A stretch of DNA of 64,000 nucleotides from Candidatus Riflebacteria bacterium HGW-Riflebacteria-2 (GCA_002839435.1 PGYA01000009.1:120357-184356); one strand, 5' to 3'; positions 17,295-26,437 are shown, counted from the stretch's first letter. The notes: generated by a model from the letters alone, not told the origin. A program made the numbers and translations.

Positions 17295-18083
17295 ATGAAA
17301 ATATATGTTTGCATAAAACAGGTTCCTGATACTACCAAGGTCGATATTGACCCTGAAACCATGACGCTCAAGCGTGGCGGCATCGACAGCAAGATCAATC
17401 CGTTCGATCTCTATGCTATAGAAACTGCCGTTAAGCTCAAGGAAGCGCATGCGGCAACTGTTTGCGCGATCAGTATGGGACCGCAACAAAGTGAGGCAGC
17501 TATTCGCGAGAGCTATATGCTCGGCGTTGACGAGGGAGTGTTGCTGAGCGATCGCAATTTTGCCGGTGCTGATGTGTTGGCCACATCCTATGCGCTTTCG
17601 CAGGGAATTCTTTCCCTCGGTATGCCGGATATGATTATCTGCGGGCAGCAGACGACCGATGGTGATACCGCCCAGGTTGGTCCTGAAATTGCCGAGTTTC
17701 TTGATATTCCACATGTCGCCTGGGTTCGCCGCATAGTTGATTCTGACGAAACTGGCATAACCGTCGAAATGGATATGCCTGAGACTGTCGAAGTTGTGCG
17801 AATCAGCTATCCCTGTCTGATAACTGTTGAGAAGGGCGTTTTTCAGCCGCGCCTTCCCTCTTTTAAACTTAAGATGGCTACCAGAGAGCGGCCGATCCGG
17901 CGTCTCACGTTGGCCGACCTTCCCGACAGCGAACCTCTGCGCTATGGTCTTAAAGGCTCGCCAACTCAGGTTATCAGAGTATTCCCGCCGCAGAACTCTT
18001 CGCAGAGAGAAACCTGGAACGACTCTCCCGAAGTATTGTCTGAAAAGCTTTATTCAAGACTTAACGAGCTGAAATTTTTATGA
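17295..18083 (+). CDS. etfB: Electron transfer flavoprotein beta subunit (LctB-like)
   Basis: 262 residues, usual length for EtfB. Hallmarks are the N-terminal MKIYVCIKQVPDTTKVDID, INPFDLYAIETAVKLKE near 36-52, ICGQQTTDGDTAQVGPEIAE near 115-134 (the nucleotide/FAD-binding loop) and LITVEKG near 177. It pairs with EtfA to carry electrons from the flavoprotein encoded at 19267. The ATG overlap with etfA (ATGA) shows translational coupling. The gene order etfB-etfA-glcD-like is that of lctBCD, the electron-confurcating lactate dehydrogenase of Acetobacterium woodii, where lactate oxidation with NAD+ is driven by reduced ferredoxin. Expression may be leaderless. Confidence 0.93.
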   Translation: MKIYVCIKQVPDTTKVDIDPETMTLKRGGIDSKINPFDLYAIETAVKLKEAHAATVCAISMGPQQSEAAIRESYMLGVDEGVLLSDRNFAGADVLATSYALSQGILSLGMPDMIICGQQTTDGDTAQVGPEIAEFLDIPHVAWVRRIVDSDETGITVEMDMPETVEVVRISYPCLITVEKGVFQPRLPSFKLKMATRERPIRRLTLADLPDSEPLRYGLKGSPTQVIRVFPPQNSSQRETWNDSPEVLSEKLYSRLNELKFL

Positions 18084-19270
18084 GCAGTATAAAGATTCTT
18101 CCATTTTCAGGTCAGAATATTGATGAATTACTGGCGCTGTGTCCGTTCAACGCAATCGAGAAATGTGGCGATGGCATAGATATCAACGCTGGTTGCCGCA
18201 TGTGCCGCATCTGTCTCAAGCGCCGTCCCGACATTTTCGTGTTGGCAGAGCATCAGCCAAAAGCGACGGTTAACAAAAGTGACTGGCGGGGAATTGCGGT
18301 TTATGTCGAGCATTTTAACAGTGCAATTCACCCGGTAAGTTTCGAACTTGTCGGCAAGGCGCGCGAACTGGCAGACAAGACCGGTCAGCCCGTTTTCTGT
18401 CTGTTGATCGGCGAACAGGTAAAGTCGCTTACTGCTGAAATCCTCGAATACGGCGTCGATAAAGTCTATGTTTATGACCGCCCCGAACTGAAACATTTTA
18501 AAATCGAGCCTTATACTGCGGTTTTTGAAGATTTTATCAACCGCGTCAGGCCCTCCGGTATTCTTGTTGGGGGCACCTCGCTTGGTCGTTCGCTCGCTCC
18601 CCGCGTGGCCGCCCGTTTCCGCACTGGCCTCACAGCTGACTGCACTATTCTAGATATCAATGAAAACACTGATATTGACCAGATCAGACCGGCATACGGT
18701 GGCAACATTATGGCACATATCCAGACGCCAAACCACCGTCCGCAGTTCGCTACGGTGCGCTACAAGATTTTCAACGCGCCTGCCCGCCGCCAGCCGACCG
18801 GAACGGCTGAGTTCTGCGATATCGCACCAGAAAGGCTCAAATCAGCGATAGAAATATTGGAAATAAGGCCTAAAGAAAAAGTGCGCTCGATTGAAGATGC
18901 CGAAACCATAGTTGTCGCTGGCAAGGGCATCAAAAAAGAGGCTGATCTGCAGATGATTTACGAGCTGGCCGATGCTCTCGATGCCATGACCGCCGGTACC
19001 CGGCCGCTGATCGAGCAAGGCTGGTTTGACCCGCGTCTGCAGATAGGGTTGAGTGGTCGCACGGTTAAGCCGAAATTGATCATTACCTGTGGCGTGTCAG
19101 GTTCTGTGCAGTTTGCCGCCGGTATGCAGGGCGCCGAGAATATTATAGCCATCAACAATGACCCGATTGCCGCTATTTTTAACATAGCTCATTCGGCGGT
19201 AATTGGCGATATCTACCAGATAGTGCCGGCCCTGCTCGGAAAAATCAGAAGAGGTGCTTCGTCGCAATGA
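18080..19270 (+). CDS. etfA: Electron transfer flavoprotein alpha subunit with N-terminal ferredoxin-type cysteines (LctC-like)
   Basis: 396 residues, longer than a plain EtfA (about 310-340) because of an N-terminal extension. The extension has Cys21 (CPFNAI) and Cys39, Cys42 and Cys45 (CRMCRIC), a set able to bind one [4Fe-4S] cluster; Cys29 is extra. The EtfA N-domain begins near residue 70 ([10 protein letters not shown]) and the FAD domain carries the signature near 325-375, with [19 protein letters not shown] and [15 protein letters not shown]. Ferredoxin-bearing EtfA subunits are known from clostridial bifurcating and confurcating complexes. It overlaps etfB and the next gene by 4 bases each. 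Confidence 0.93.
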   Translation: MSSIKILPFSGQNIDELLALCPFNAIEKCGDGIDINAGCRMCRICLKRRPDIFVLAEHQPKATVNKSDWRGIAVYVEHFNSAIHPVSFELVGKARELADKTGQPVFCLLIGEQVKSLTAEILEYGVDKVYVYDRPELKHFKIEPYTAVFEDFINRVRPSGILVGGTSLGRSLAPRVAARFRTGLTADCTILDINENTDIDQIRPAYGGNIMAHIQTPNHRPQFATVRYKIFNAPARRQPTGTAEFCDIAPERLKSAIEILEIRPKEKVRSIEDAETIVVAGKGIKKEADLQMIYELADALDAMTAGTRPLIEQGWFDPRLQIGLSGRTVKPKLIITCGVSGSVQFAAGMQGAENIIAINNDPIAAIFNIAHSAVIGDIYQIVPALLGKIRRGASSQ

Positions 19271-20661
19271 GTTACAAACAGCTTACCCAGGAAGACATCG
19301 ATTACATCGCCTCGGTCTGTGGAAAAGAAAATATGGTGGTTGGCGCTTCCATTCATGAGGATTTCAGCCATGATGAGCTTGGCGACCTGCACCGGTCACC
19401 GGAACTGCTGGTCAGCCCCGGAAATGCACCTGAGATTTCGGCCATTCTCAAATATGCCAATGAAAAGCGAATTGCCGTAACGCCGCGTGGACAGGGAACC
19501 GGACTGGTTGGAGGTGCTGTTGCCCTGCATGGCGGCATCATGATCAGTACTGCCCGCATGAATAAAATTCTCGAACTCGACCAGAATAATCTCACGCTCA
19601 CGGTCGAGCCAGGCGTCCTGCTAATGGAAATTGCGGCCTATGTAGAACAGTTCGATCTTTTTTATCCGCCCGACCCCGGTGAAAAGAGCGCATCGATTGG
19701 CGGTAATATCAGCACCAATGCCGGCGGCATGCGTGCGGTAAAATATGGGGTGACCCGTGATTACATCAGGGCTGTCGAAGTGGTTCTGCCAGGCGGCGAA
19801 ATTACCTGGTTCGGCGGCAAGATTGTTAAGAACAGCTCAGGTTATAGTCTCAAGGATCTTATCGTAGGTTCAGAGGGAACGCTTGGTTTCGTTACCAGAG
19901 CGATTTTGCGTCTACTGCCAAAACCGGCGAAGGCGATCAGTCTGCTTGTGCCTTTTCCCAGCCTCGATCGGGCCATCGAAACGGTCCCGCTGATCATTCA
20001 GTCGAAAGCAGTGCCGACGGCGATTGAATATATGGAGCGCGCGGTTATCGAGAATTCCGAGGATTTTCTCGGTAAGAAGTTTCCCGACTCATCGGCTGAT
20101 GCCTATCTGCTGCTGACCTTCGATGGCAATACGCGTGAAGACATCGAGAAGGACTACGAGAAGGTTGCACATATCTGTCTCGACCAGGGCGCCCTCGATA
20201 TTTTGATTTCAGACACCCAGGAGCGCCAGGAGATGATCTGGTCGGCGCGTGGGGCTTTTCTTGAGGCGATCAAGGCATCGACCAGCGAGATGGACGAATG
20301 CGATGTTGTGGTGCCGCGCAACCGGGTTGCCGAGTTCGTTAAGTTCACCAGGCAGATCGAGGCTGAAGAGTCGATTCGCATTCGCAGTTTCGGCCATGCC
20401 GGCGATGGGAACCTGCATGTATACCTGTTGCGCGACGATCTTAGCCGCGAAGTTTACCGTGAACGACTGCAAAAAAGCTTTGAACGACTGTATCGCAAGG
20501 CAGGTGAACTGGGCGGGCAGGTTTCCGGCGAACATGGCATAGGCTTCGCCAAGCGGCTTTATCTCGAAGAAATCGCGGGTGATGTTCAGCTGCATCTGAT
20601 GCGCCAGATTAAGCTGGCATTTGACCCCAACAATATACTCAACCCCGGAAAAGTCATCTGA
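19267..20661 (+). CDS. lctD: FAD-linked lactate/glycolate dehydrogenase (LctD/GlcD family)
   Basis: 464 residues of the GlcD/D-lactate dehydrogenase family. The FAD-binding PCMH half shows [14 protein letters not shown] near 77-90, [19 protein letters not shown] near 138-156 and [15 protein letters not shown] near 195-209; the C-terminal half has [14 protein letters not shown] near 378 and [11 protein letters not shown] near 422, which supply substrate and metal contacts. It oxidises lactate or a close 2-hydroxy acid and passes electrons to the EtfAB pair encoded just upstream, with a 4-base overlap. The context argues for confurcating lactate dehydrogenase over plain glycolate oxidase, which uses GlcE/GlcF. 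No lactate permease or racemase is in view. Confidence 0.9.
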   Translation: MSYKQLTQEDIDYIASVCGKENMVVGASIHEDFSHDELGDLHRSPELLVSPGNAPEISAILKYANEKRIAVTPRGQGTGLVGGAVALHGGIMISTARMNKILELDQNNLTLTVEPGVLLMEIAAYVEQFDLFYPPDPGEKSASIGGNISTNAGGMRAVKYGVTRDYIRAVEVVLPGGEITWFGGKIVKNSSGYSLKDLIVGSEGTLGFVTRAILRLLPKPAKAISLLVPFPSLDRAIETVPLIIQSKAVPTAIEYMERAVIENSEDFLGKKFPDSSADAYLLLTFDGNTREDIEKDYEKVAHICLDQGALDILISDTQERQEMIWSARGAFLEAIKASTSEMDECDVVVPRNRVAEFVKFTRQIEAEESIRIRSFGHAGDGNLHVYLLRDDLSREVYRERLQKSFERLYRKAGELGGQVSGEHGIGFAKRLYLEEIAGDVQLHLMRQIKLAFDPNNILNPGKVI

Positions 20662-20696
20662 TTAAACTTTTAACAACGCCAGCTTTTTTAGCTTTC

Positions 20697-21635
20697 GTGC
20701 TGACGGCTGGCTTGCTCGCTTGTATACAGCAATTTTTGCCGTTGCCAATGCTTCTTTTTGAGCGGTATTGGCCAGGCATGGGCTGGTTGCAGGTGCTGCT
20801 GATGGCACTATATTCGGCATTTCTGGCGGGCAGGTTCGCCGTTCCGGCTGATGCCGTTAACTGGCGGCCGCGTATCTGGCGATTATTTTCACTGGTATTT
20901 TTTGCGCAATTTTTTCTCGGTCTTGCTGGTTTTGAAAAGCTGCTGATGACCGGCAAACTGCATCTTCCGGTGCCGGCGTTTATTATTGCCGGGCCTCTTT
21001 ATCGGGGCAGCGATTTTTTTATGCCGATTCTGTTCACAGTTACTGCGTTGCTGGTCGGGCCAGCCTGGTGCAGTTACCTCTGTTATGTAGGCGTATGGGA
21101 TGACTGGTTCAGCAGAAGTCGCAGCGAACCAATTCAGCTGCCCGCCTATGCTCCAACAATAAGGATCATTTTATTGCTGTTCGTAATCGTAATGGCATTG
21201 ATTTTACGTTATCTGAAAGTTGGATGGTTTGTGGCTTTATCGGCAGGGGCGTTATTTGGGCTGTTTGGCGTCGCGATAATGGCTGCTCTTTCACGCCGAA
21301 ATGGCGTAATGATACATTGTACCTGCTATTGCCCGATGGGATTAATCGGGAATTGGCTTGGTCGGCTTTCTTTATTTAGAATTAAAATTGGGGACAGTTG
21401 CACGGAATGTAATTTGTGTCGCACAAGCTGTCGATATAATGCGCTTAGCCCGTCAGACATAAAACTTCGCCGGCCCGGCTCAACCTGCACTTTATGCGGT
21501 GATTGCATCGCAGCCTGCCATTCCGGGCAGATCGGCTACCGTCTGCCTTTTTTGTTTACACAGTCTGCCAGAGCAGCTTTTCTTGTGCTGATAATTTCAC
21601 TGCACGCAATCTTTCTGGCGGTCGCAAGAATTTAA
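20697..21635 (+). CDS. Membrane polyferredoxin of the NapH/CcoG type
   Basis: 312 residues from a GTG, but the frame stays open and looks coding back to an ATT at 20661 that overlaps the lctD stop ([13 protein letters not shown] before the GTG), so the real start may be non-canonical and 12 residues longer. It has about six transmembrane segments, a membrane CTCYCPMG motif near residue 206 and CSYLCYVG near 126 as in NapH/CcoG, then two [4Fe-4S] ferredoxin motifs, CTECNLCRTSC and CTLCGDCIAAC, near 240 and 265. As a likely fourth gene of the lct operon it may connect ferredoxin-level electrons of the lactate complex with the membrane. This role is inferred. Confidence 0.8.
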   Translation: MLTAGLLACIQQFLPLPMLLFERYWPGMGWLQVLLMALYSAFLAGRFAVPADAVNWRPRIWRLFSLVFFAQFFLGLAGFEKLLMTGKLHLPVPAFIIAGPLYRGSDFFMPILFTVTALLVGPAWCSYLCYVGVWDDWFSRSRSEPIQLPAYAPTIRIILLLFVIVMALILRYLKVGWFVALSAGALFGLFGVAIMAALSRRNGVMIHCTCYCPMGLIGNWLGRLSLFRIKIGDSCTECNLCRTSCRYNALSPSDIKLRRPGSTCTLCGDCIAACHSGQIGYRLPFLFTQSARAAFLVLIISLHAIFLAVARI

Positions 21636-21671
21636 ATATTATTTTTTACTGTCGAGCCATTAACTGAAATC

Positions 21672-21741
21672 ATTATGGTTCATTCGATAAAAGGGTATCT
21701 TGCCGACAAATACAGGCGCATAGGGCAAAAATAGAGTAAGG
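21672..21741 (+). repeat. Intergenic repeat module A, copy 1
   Basis: About 70 bases share their layout with 57994-58067: both begin ATTATGGTTC and contain TGCCGAYAAATACAKGCGCA followed by TAGGG and AATAGAG. Both copies lie 27-37 bases after the stop of a plus-strand gene. Confidence 0.7.
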
Positions 21742-21745
21742 GTTC

Positions 21746-21773
21746 AGGCAGGTTTCTCATGCGCGGAAACTTC
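21746..21773 (+). repeat. Intergenic repeat module B, copy 1
   Basis: AGGCAGGTTTCTCATGCGCG plus GAAACTT nearly matches 63937-63963 (AGGCAGGTTTCTCATTCGCG plus TAAGCTT). Here it directly follows module A. Confidence 0.6.
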
Positions 21774-22039
21774 GAGCCAGGCAGCTTTGACGCAAAGACA
21801 TGGCTTTACAAAATCAGCCTTCGCCTGGGGAGAGTTGTAGCGAATGAGATTCCGCCGAGAGCCCGATTTTAACAACACTTTTCGTAGTATGAAAGAAACG
21901 GATACCCATAATTATGATCAGCTCTCATTGGGTTTTATAATATTTTACGATAATTATTTATTAAAATGCTTGCATAAAATAGTTGGTTGCTTTTACACTG
22001 AATAGCTGATTTTTAATAGCGTTTTATCAGGAGGAATGG

Positions 22040-22855
22040 ATGCTTCAGGAATTTAATTATCTGGCTCCGAAGTCCAAAAATGAGCTGTATGCCCTGCTCA
22101 AAAAATATTCTGGCAAAGCAAGAATTCTGGCTGGCGGCACTGATATTCTTGTCGAATTGCATAATCAATGGGCCGCCCCCGAATATCTTATAGATATAAA
22201 AAAAATTGGAGATTTTCAGGGCATCACGTTTGATGAAAAAGAAGGTCTTTCTATTGGTGCGGCAACAGTTTGTGTAGATTTGATCAATGATAAAAATGCA
22301 AAAAAGCATTTTCCCCTGCTGGTTGATGCTGCTCACAACATTGGCTCACCGCAACTCCGCAATCGCGCGACCATAGGTGGCAACCTCTGCACTGCTTCGC
22401 CCTGCGCTGATATGGGTTGCTCGCTGCTTGCTCTTAATGCCAGCGTGGAACTAGGCTCAGAAGATGGAACCCGAATTATACTTCTTAAAGATTTTTTCAC
22501 CGGGCCCAAGAAAACCCAGATCAAAAAGCATGAAATTCTGCAACGCATAATAGTGCCGGTCGAGATGGCAGGAGCCAGGTTCGGCATGCAGAAGCTCAAG
22601 CGAATAAAAGGCCATGATATCGCTCTGGTAAGCGTCGCCATGGCGAGAACCAGCAAGGTCCTGCGGGTTGGCATCGGCTCATGCGGCCCAACTCCGGTGG
22701 TAACTGAAGATTTGCCTGCGCGCGCTTCGCTTCGTGCCGCTGTTAAGGCGGTTGAAAAGGTTGTGTCTCCGATAGATGACGTTCGTGCTTCGAAAGATTA
22801 CCGGCTGTTCATGACCCGGCAATTTGTCGAAAAAATCTATCGAGAACTCTTCTAA
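22040..22855 (+). CDS. FAD subunit of xanthine-dehydrogenase-type molybdenum hydroxylase
   Basis: 271 residues, near the E. coli XdhB length (292). The FAD-binding loops are visible: ARILAGGTDILVE near residue 31-43 and RATIGGNLCTASPCADMG near 111-128. The C-terminal CO-dehydrogenase-flavoprotein-like domain ends with FVEKIYREL. The protein carries electrons from the [2Fe-2S] subunit to NAD+ or another acceptor. GGAGG precedes the start. The Fe-S and molybdopterin subunits follow at 17-base spacing and by overlap, so the three form an operon in the order medium-small-large. The substrate is not fixed by sequence, but the purine-type genes elsewhere in the window make xanthine or a related heterocycle plausible. 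Confidence 0.9.
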   Translation: MLQEFNYLAPKSKNELYALLKKYSGKARILAGGTDILVELHNQWAAPEYLIDIKKIGDFQGITFDEKEGLSIGAATVCVDLINDKNAKKHFPLLVDAAHNIGSPQLRNRATIGGNLCTASPCADMGCSLLALNASVELGSEDGTRIILLKDFFTGPKKTQIKKHEILQRIIVPVEMAGARFGMQKLKRIKGHDIALVSVAMARTSKVLRVGIGSCGPTPVVTEDLPARASLRAAVKAVEKVVSPIDDVRASKDYRLFMTRQFVEKIYRELF

Positions 22856-22872
22856 GTAAAGGGGAAAGACAC

Positions 22873-23358
22873 ATGCAAATTAAATTGACGGTTAATGGAA
22901 AAAAATATCAGCGGGATGCCTCGGAAACCAAGAATCTGTTACATTTTCTGCGCGAAGATCTCGGTCTTACCGGCACCAAGGAAGGCTGTGGCGCTGGTGA
23001 ATGCGGTGCCTGCACGGTAATCATGAATGGCAAAACTGTTAATTCATGCCTGATCCTCGCAGTTGAAGCTGATGGCTGTGATTTGCAGACCATCGAAGGC
23101 GAGGCAAAAGACGGCAAGCTCTCTGGCCTGCAGCAATCTTTTCATAAGAATCATGCGGTTCAATGCGGTTTCTGCACTCCCGGTATGATCCTGTCGGCGC
23201 GCGCTCTACTGGAAAAAACGGCAAAGCCGAGCCTTGAGCAGATAAAAGAAGCGATTGAAGGTAATTTCTGCCGCTGCACCGGATACCAGCAGATTATTGA
23301 GGCTATACAGGACGCTTCAGGACAGCTCAAAAAGAAGGAGGGCCTCAGACGTGCTTGA
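22873..23358 (+). CDS. [2Fe-2S] subunit of xanthine-dehydrogenase-type molybdenum hydroxylase
   Basis: 161 residues, the family's normal length. The N-terminal plant-type ferredoxin cluster is bound by GCGAGECGACTV near residue 38-49 plus Cys59, and the C-terminal helical cluster by CGFCTPGM near 97 and NFCRCTGYQQI near 130. It relays electrons from the molybdenum site to the FAD subunit. AAAGGGGAAAG precedes the ATG. Its last codons overlap the start of the large-subunit gene by 8 bases, and AAGGAGG inside its 3' end is the ribosome site for that gene. Confidence 0.93.
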   Translation: MQIKLTVNGKKYQRDASETKNLLHFLREDLGLTGTKEGCGAGECGACTVIMNGKTVNSCLILAVEADGCDLQTIEGEAKDGKLSGLQQSFHKNHAVQCGFCTPGMILSARALLEKTAKPSLEQIKEAIEGNFCRCTGYQQIIEAIQDASGQLKKKEGLRRA

Positions 23359-26300
23359 AAATACACCCAAAAGAGATCGCAGGTATGTTGGCAAAGACGT
23401 TCCTAAAATTGATTCGGTCGAAAAGTTGACCGGCCAGGCCCTCTATGCCGGTGATCTAGAATTTGCCGGCATGTTGCATGGCAAAGTATTACGCAGCCCG
23501 CATGCCAAGGCCAGAATAAAAAAAATAGACACAACCGAAGCCGCCAAACTTCCCGGCGTTCATTCTGTGCTTACCGGTAATGATCTCGATTATCGGGTCG
23601 GACTCTACCTTGTTGATAAATATATTCTTGCCCGCGACACGATCAGGCATTTTGGTGAGGCGGTTGCCGCCGTTGCAGCAGAGACTCCTGCCATAGCCCA
23701 GCAGGCAGTTGATCTGATAGAAGTCGAATATGAGGTCATGACACCTTTTCTTGAGCCCAAGAAAGTATTCGATAAAGATGCACCCCTCGTTCATCCTGAT
23801 CTTGGCACTTACGACTACGTTCAGGCCGTTTTTACACCGATTCCGGGCACCAACATCGCCAATCATACAAGATTGCGCAAAGGTAATGTCCCCAAGGGTT
23901 TCAAAAAGGCTGATTACATAATCGAGCGTGAATATACCAATCCCAACGTGCAGCATGTGCCGATGGAAACCCATATAGCCATAGGGAAATGGGATATCGG
24001 AGATCATGTAACTATTCACACTTCGGCGCAGTCGCCCTTTACTGTGCGAAATCTGTTTGCCCTTTCCTTTGGCATCCCCCACTGCAACATCAGGGTCATT
24101 ACGCCATATATTGGCGGCGGATTTGGCGGCAAGGCCGGTATTCATCTTGAGCCTCTTTGCTGCTGTCTGTCAAGGGCAGCCGGTGGCCGTCCGGTGAAAA
24201 TTCAGGCAACACGTGAGGAAGAATTCAGTCTGCTACCCTGCCGCTCTGGCCTGACCTACCATATAAAAACCGGTGTCAAAAAGAATGGCAAGATAGTCGC
24301 CCAGAAGATGACTATGTATTGGGATGCCGGCGCTTACGCTGATTATGCGGTTAACGTCACCCGCGCTTCCGGCTTTTCTGCTTCCGGCCCTTACGAAATC
24401 GAAAATGCCTGGGTCGATGCTTATACGGTTTATACTAACAAGCCGTTTGGCACTGCTTATCGCGGTTTTGGCCATGTTGAATTCAGCTGGGGCGTAGAGC
24501 GCCACATGAATTACGTTGCTTCACAGATTGGCATGGATCCACTCGAATTCAGACGTATCAATGCTCTTAAGGCCGGTTCACGAACTATGACGGGTGAAGA
24601 GATCATGAAAAACACCGGCAATGTTACCAAATGCATGAATGAAGTTGCCGATTCGATAAAGTATGGCAAACTGACTGCTGCCGAAGCCGCCCGTGAAAAG
24701 AAAACCGGCCGTAAGATCGGCAAGTCTGTCGTTGCGTTGCACAAGGCTCCGGCCATGCCGCCATTCACCGGAACCGTCATGATTCTCAAGCTTAATGAAG
24801 ATGGCTCTGTTACCGGCAGTCACGCGCTTACCGATTATGGTATGGGTACCTATACTTCACTTGCCCAGATAATTGCTGACGTTCTGCGTTGGCCGATCGA
24901 GCGTATCCGCCTGCCTATCGAAAACGATACCGACCGCGACCCCTATGACTGGCAGACCGTTGCCTCAAAAGGACTGCTGCTTTCGGGTAATGCTGCTATT
25001 CTCGCCGCAAAAGATCTGCTCGAAAAGTGTTACGATGTTGCCGCACAGGTTTTGCGTGCCCAGAAGTGCGATCTCGACCACAATGAAGACGGCGTATTTG
25101 TCAGGCATCATCCCAAGAGTTTTGTTACCTACAAACAGATGGCAGTTGGCTATGCTTACCCCGATGGCAATGCTATCTGTGGGCCGATCGTAGGCGTTGG
25201 TCGCTACATCGCTCAGGGTTTAACCAACCTCAACAAGGAAACTGGCCAGGGGAACCCGGCCCTCGACTGGACATACGGCGCTCACGGGCTGGTGGTCGAA
25301 GTCGATCCGAAAACTGGCGAATATACAATAATCAAGGTTGCGTCAGCCTACGATGTTGGTTGTGTCATCAATGAAGCTTCAGTGCGCGGTCAGGCTATCG
25401 GCGGCATGCTGCAGGGGCTTGGTACAGCAATGTGCGAAGGCTACATTTACAACGATAAGGGGCAACTGCTCAATCCATCGTTCACCGATAACAAGATCCC
25501 CACCAGCCTTGATATTCCTGAAGAAATCGACTGTATTGCAATTGAAACGCCGCAGATCGATGGCCCGTTCGGCGCCCGTGGCGTTGGCGAGCATTCGATG
25601 ATCGCAGTATGTGGCGCTCTCGGCAATGCCATCGAACAGGCGGTTGGCGCCGTGCTTACCCACATGCCGATTCGCCAGGAAGATGTCTGGCGCGCAATGC
25701 GCAACAAAAAGGCCCCCGGCAAGGTTATTCGCCAGAGCAAGGCCGCTCGCACAGAAATGACCGCCGATGCTGAAGTAGTTGCCAAACCACGTCGTGGCAG
25801 ACCACCCAAATCTGCAAAATCTGCTGACAAAACTCCCAAAAAGCGCGGTCGCCCGGCAAAAGCTGCCAGCGTGGCAGCTGAACTGGTAAAACCTCGTCGC
25901 GGTCGTCCACCCAAGTCTGCCAGTGTCGCTGTTGAGTCGTCAAAACCGCGCCGCGGCCGCCCGCCTAAAGCGGCAAAACCGGCCGACAATACACCGAAAA
26001 AACGCGGTCGCCCGCCAAAAGCCGCCAAGACTTCCACAGCCGAAGTTCTCAACAAACCACGCCGTGGTCGCCCGCCTAAAGCGGCAAAACCTGCCGACAA
26101 TACACCGAAAAAGCGCGGCCGCCCGCCAAAAGCCACCAAGGCCGCCGCCGCAGAAGTTCTCAACAAACCGCGTCGTGGTCGCCCGCCGAAAGCAGCTAAA
26201 ACAGTAGCAGGCAAACCGAAAAAGCGCGGCCGTCCGCCGAAAGTCGCCAAGGCTGTCGCCGCAGAAGGCCTCAACAAGCCGCGCCGTGGTCGCCCGCCGA

Positions 26301-26437
26301 AAGCAGCCAAAACAGTAGCAGACAAACCGAAAAAACGCGGTCGTCCGTCTAAATCGGCTGCTGCCGATAATTCGACTAAACCTCGCCGGGGCCGGCCACC
26401 TAAATCACCGGTTGCTGATCAATCAAACAACAACTGA
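23351..26437 (+). CDS. Molybdopterin subunit of xanthine-dehydrogenase-type enzyme with a C-terminal AT-hook array
   Basis: 1028 residues. GTG at 23351 is the start, nine bases after AAGGAGG; an ATG at 23255 in the same frame lies inside the upstream gene. Residues of about 1-790 are a complete large subunit of the molybdenum hydroxylases: IGGGFGGKAGIHLEP (molybdopterin loop), GTAYRGFGHVEFSW (substrate loop, xanthine-dehydrogenase style rather than the CO-dehydrogenase AYRCSFR loop) and the catalytic Glu in GARGVGEHSM. Residues 812-1028 are a Lys/Arg/Pro/Ala-rich tail with twelve RGRP cores alternating as KPRRGRPPK and KKRGRPPK. RGRP is the AT-hook core that binds the minor groove of AT-rich DNA. 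The tail is in frame with no break and ends at a strong terminator. Such a tail on this enzyme is unknown to me. Confidence 0.9.
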   Translation: MLENTPKRDRRYVGKDVPKIDSVEKLTGQALYAGDLEFAGMLHGKVLRSPHAKARIKKIDTTEAAKLPGVHSVLTGNDLDYRVGLYLVDKYILARDTIRHFGEAVAAVAAETPAIAQQAVDLIEVEYEVMTPFLEPKKVFDKDAPLVHPDLGTYDYVQAVFTPIPGTNIANHTRLRKGNVPKGFKKADYIIEREYTNPNVQHVPMETHIAIGKWDIGDHVTIHTSAQSPFTVRNLFALSFGIPHCNIRVITPYIGGGFGGKAGIHLEPLCCCLSRAAGGRPVKIQATREEEFSLLPCRSGLTYHIKTGVKKNGKIVAQKMTMYWDAGAYADYAVNVTRASGFSASGPYEIENAWVDAYTVYTNKPFGTAYRGFGHVEFSWGVERHMNYVASQIGMDPLEFRRINALKAGSRTMTGEEIMKNTGNVTKCMNEVADSIKYGKLTAAEAAREKKTGRKIGKSVVALHKAPAMPPFTGTVMILKLNEDGSVTGSHALTDYGMGTYTSLAQIIADVLRWPIERIRLPIENDTDRDPYDWQTVASKGLLLSGNAAILAAKDLLEKCYDVAAQVLRAQKCDLDHNEDGVFVRHHPKSFVTYKQMAVGYAYPDGNAICGPIVGVGRYIAQGLTNLNKETGQGNPALDWTYGAHGLVVEVDPKTGEYTIIKVASAYDVGCVINEASVRGQAIGGMLQGLGTAMCEGYIYNDKGQLLNPSFTDNKIPTSLDIPEEIDCIAIETPQIDGPFGARGVGEHSMIAVCGALGNAIEQAVGAVLTHMPIRQEDVWRAMRNKKAPGKVIRQSKAARTEMTADAEVVAKPRRGRPPKSAKSADKTPKKRGRPAKAASVAAELVKPRRGRPPKSASVAVESSKPRRGRPPKAAKPADNTPKKRGRPPKAAKTSTAEVLNKPRRGRPPKAAKPADNTPKKRGRPPKATKAAAAEVLNKPRRGRPPKAAKTVAGKPKKRGRPPKVAKAVAAEGLNKPRRGRPPKAAKTVADKPKKRGRPSKSAAADNSTKPRRGRPPKSPVADQSNNN
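25784..26405 (+). repeat. Tandem repeat encoding twelve AT-hook-like motifs
   Basis: Within the large-subunit gene, the DNA repeats a unit of about 108-111 bases, each encoding a KPRRGRPPK hook, a Lys/Ala spacer, a KKRGRPPK hook and another spacer ending near AEVLNK. The central four units (about 25945-26340) are most alike, with mostly synonymous changes, which suggests expansion by unequal exchange. The long frame on the opposite strand is a by-product. Confidence 0.9.

Larger units (their letters stand above)
21636..22039. other. Intergenic region of about 400 bases with a repeated element
   Basis: No convincing gene. It contains a copy of a 70-base element also found after recQ (see repeats), followed by a second module seen again at the window's end, then an AT-rich promoter-like stretch (21940-22010) and GGAGGA just before the gene at 22040. 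Confidence 0.5.

Noticed and set aside
19267..20661. Glycolate oxidase subunit GlcD as the function of the flavoprotein
   Set aside because: GlcE and GlcF are absent and the gene is coupled to etfB and a ferredoxin-bearing etfA, which fits the lactate confurcating complex better.
25447..26325. Minus-strand frame of 292 codons opposite the AT-hook tail
   Set aside because: The repeat units keep the opposite strand open; the product is a low-complexity by-product with no ribosome site.
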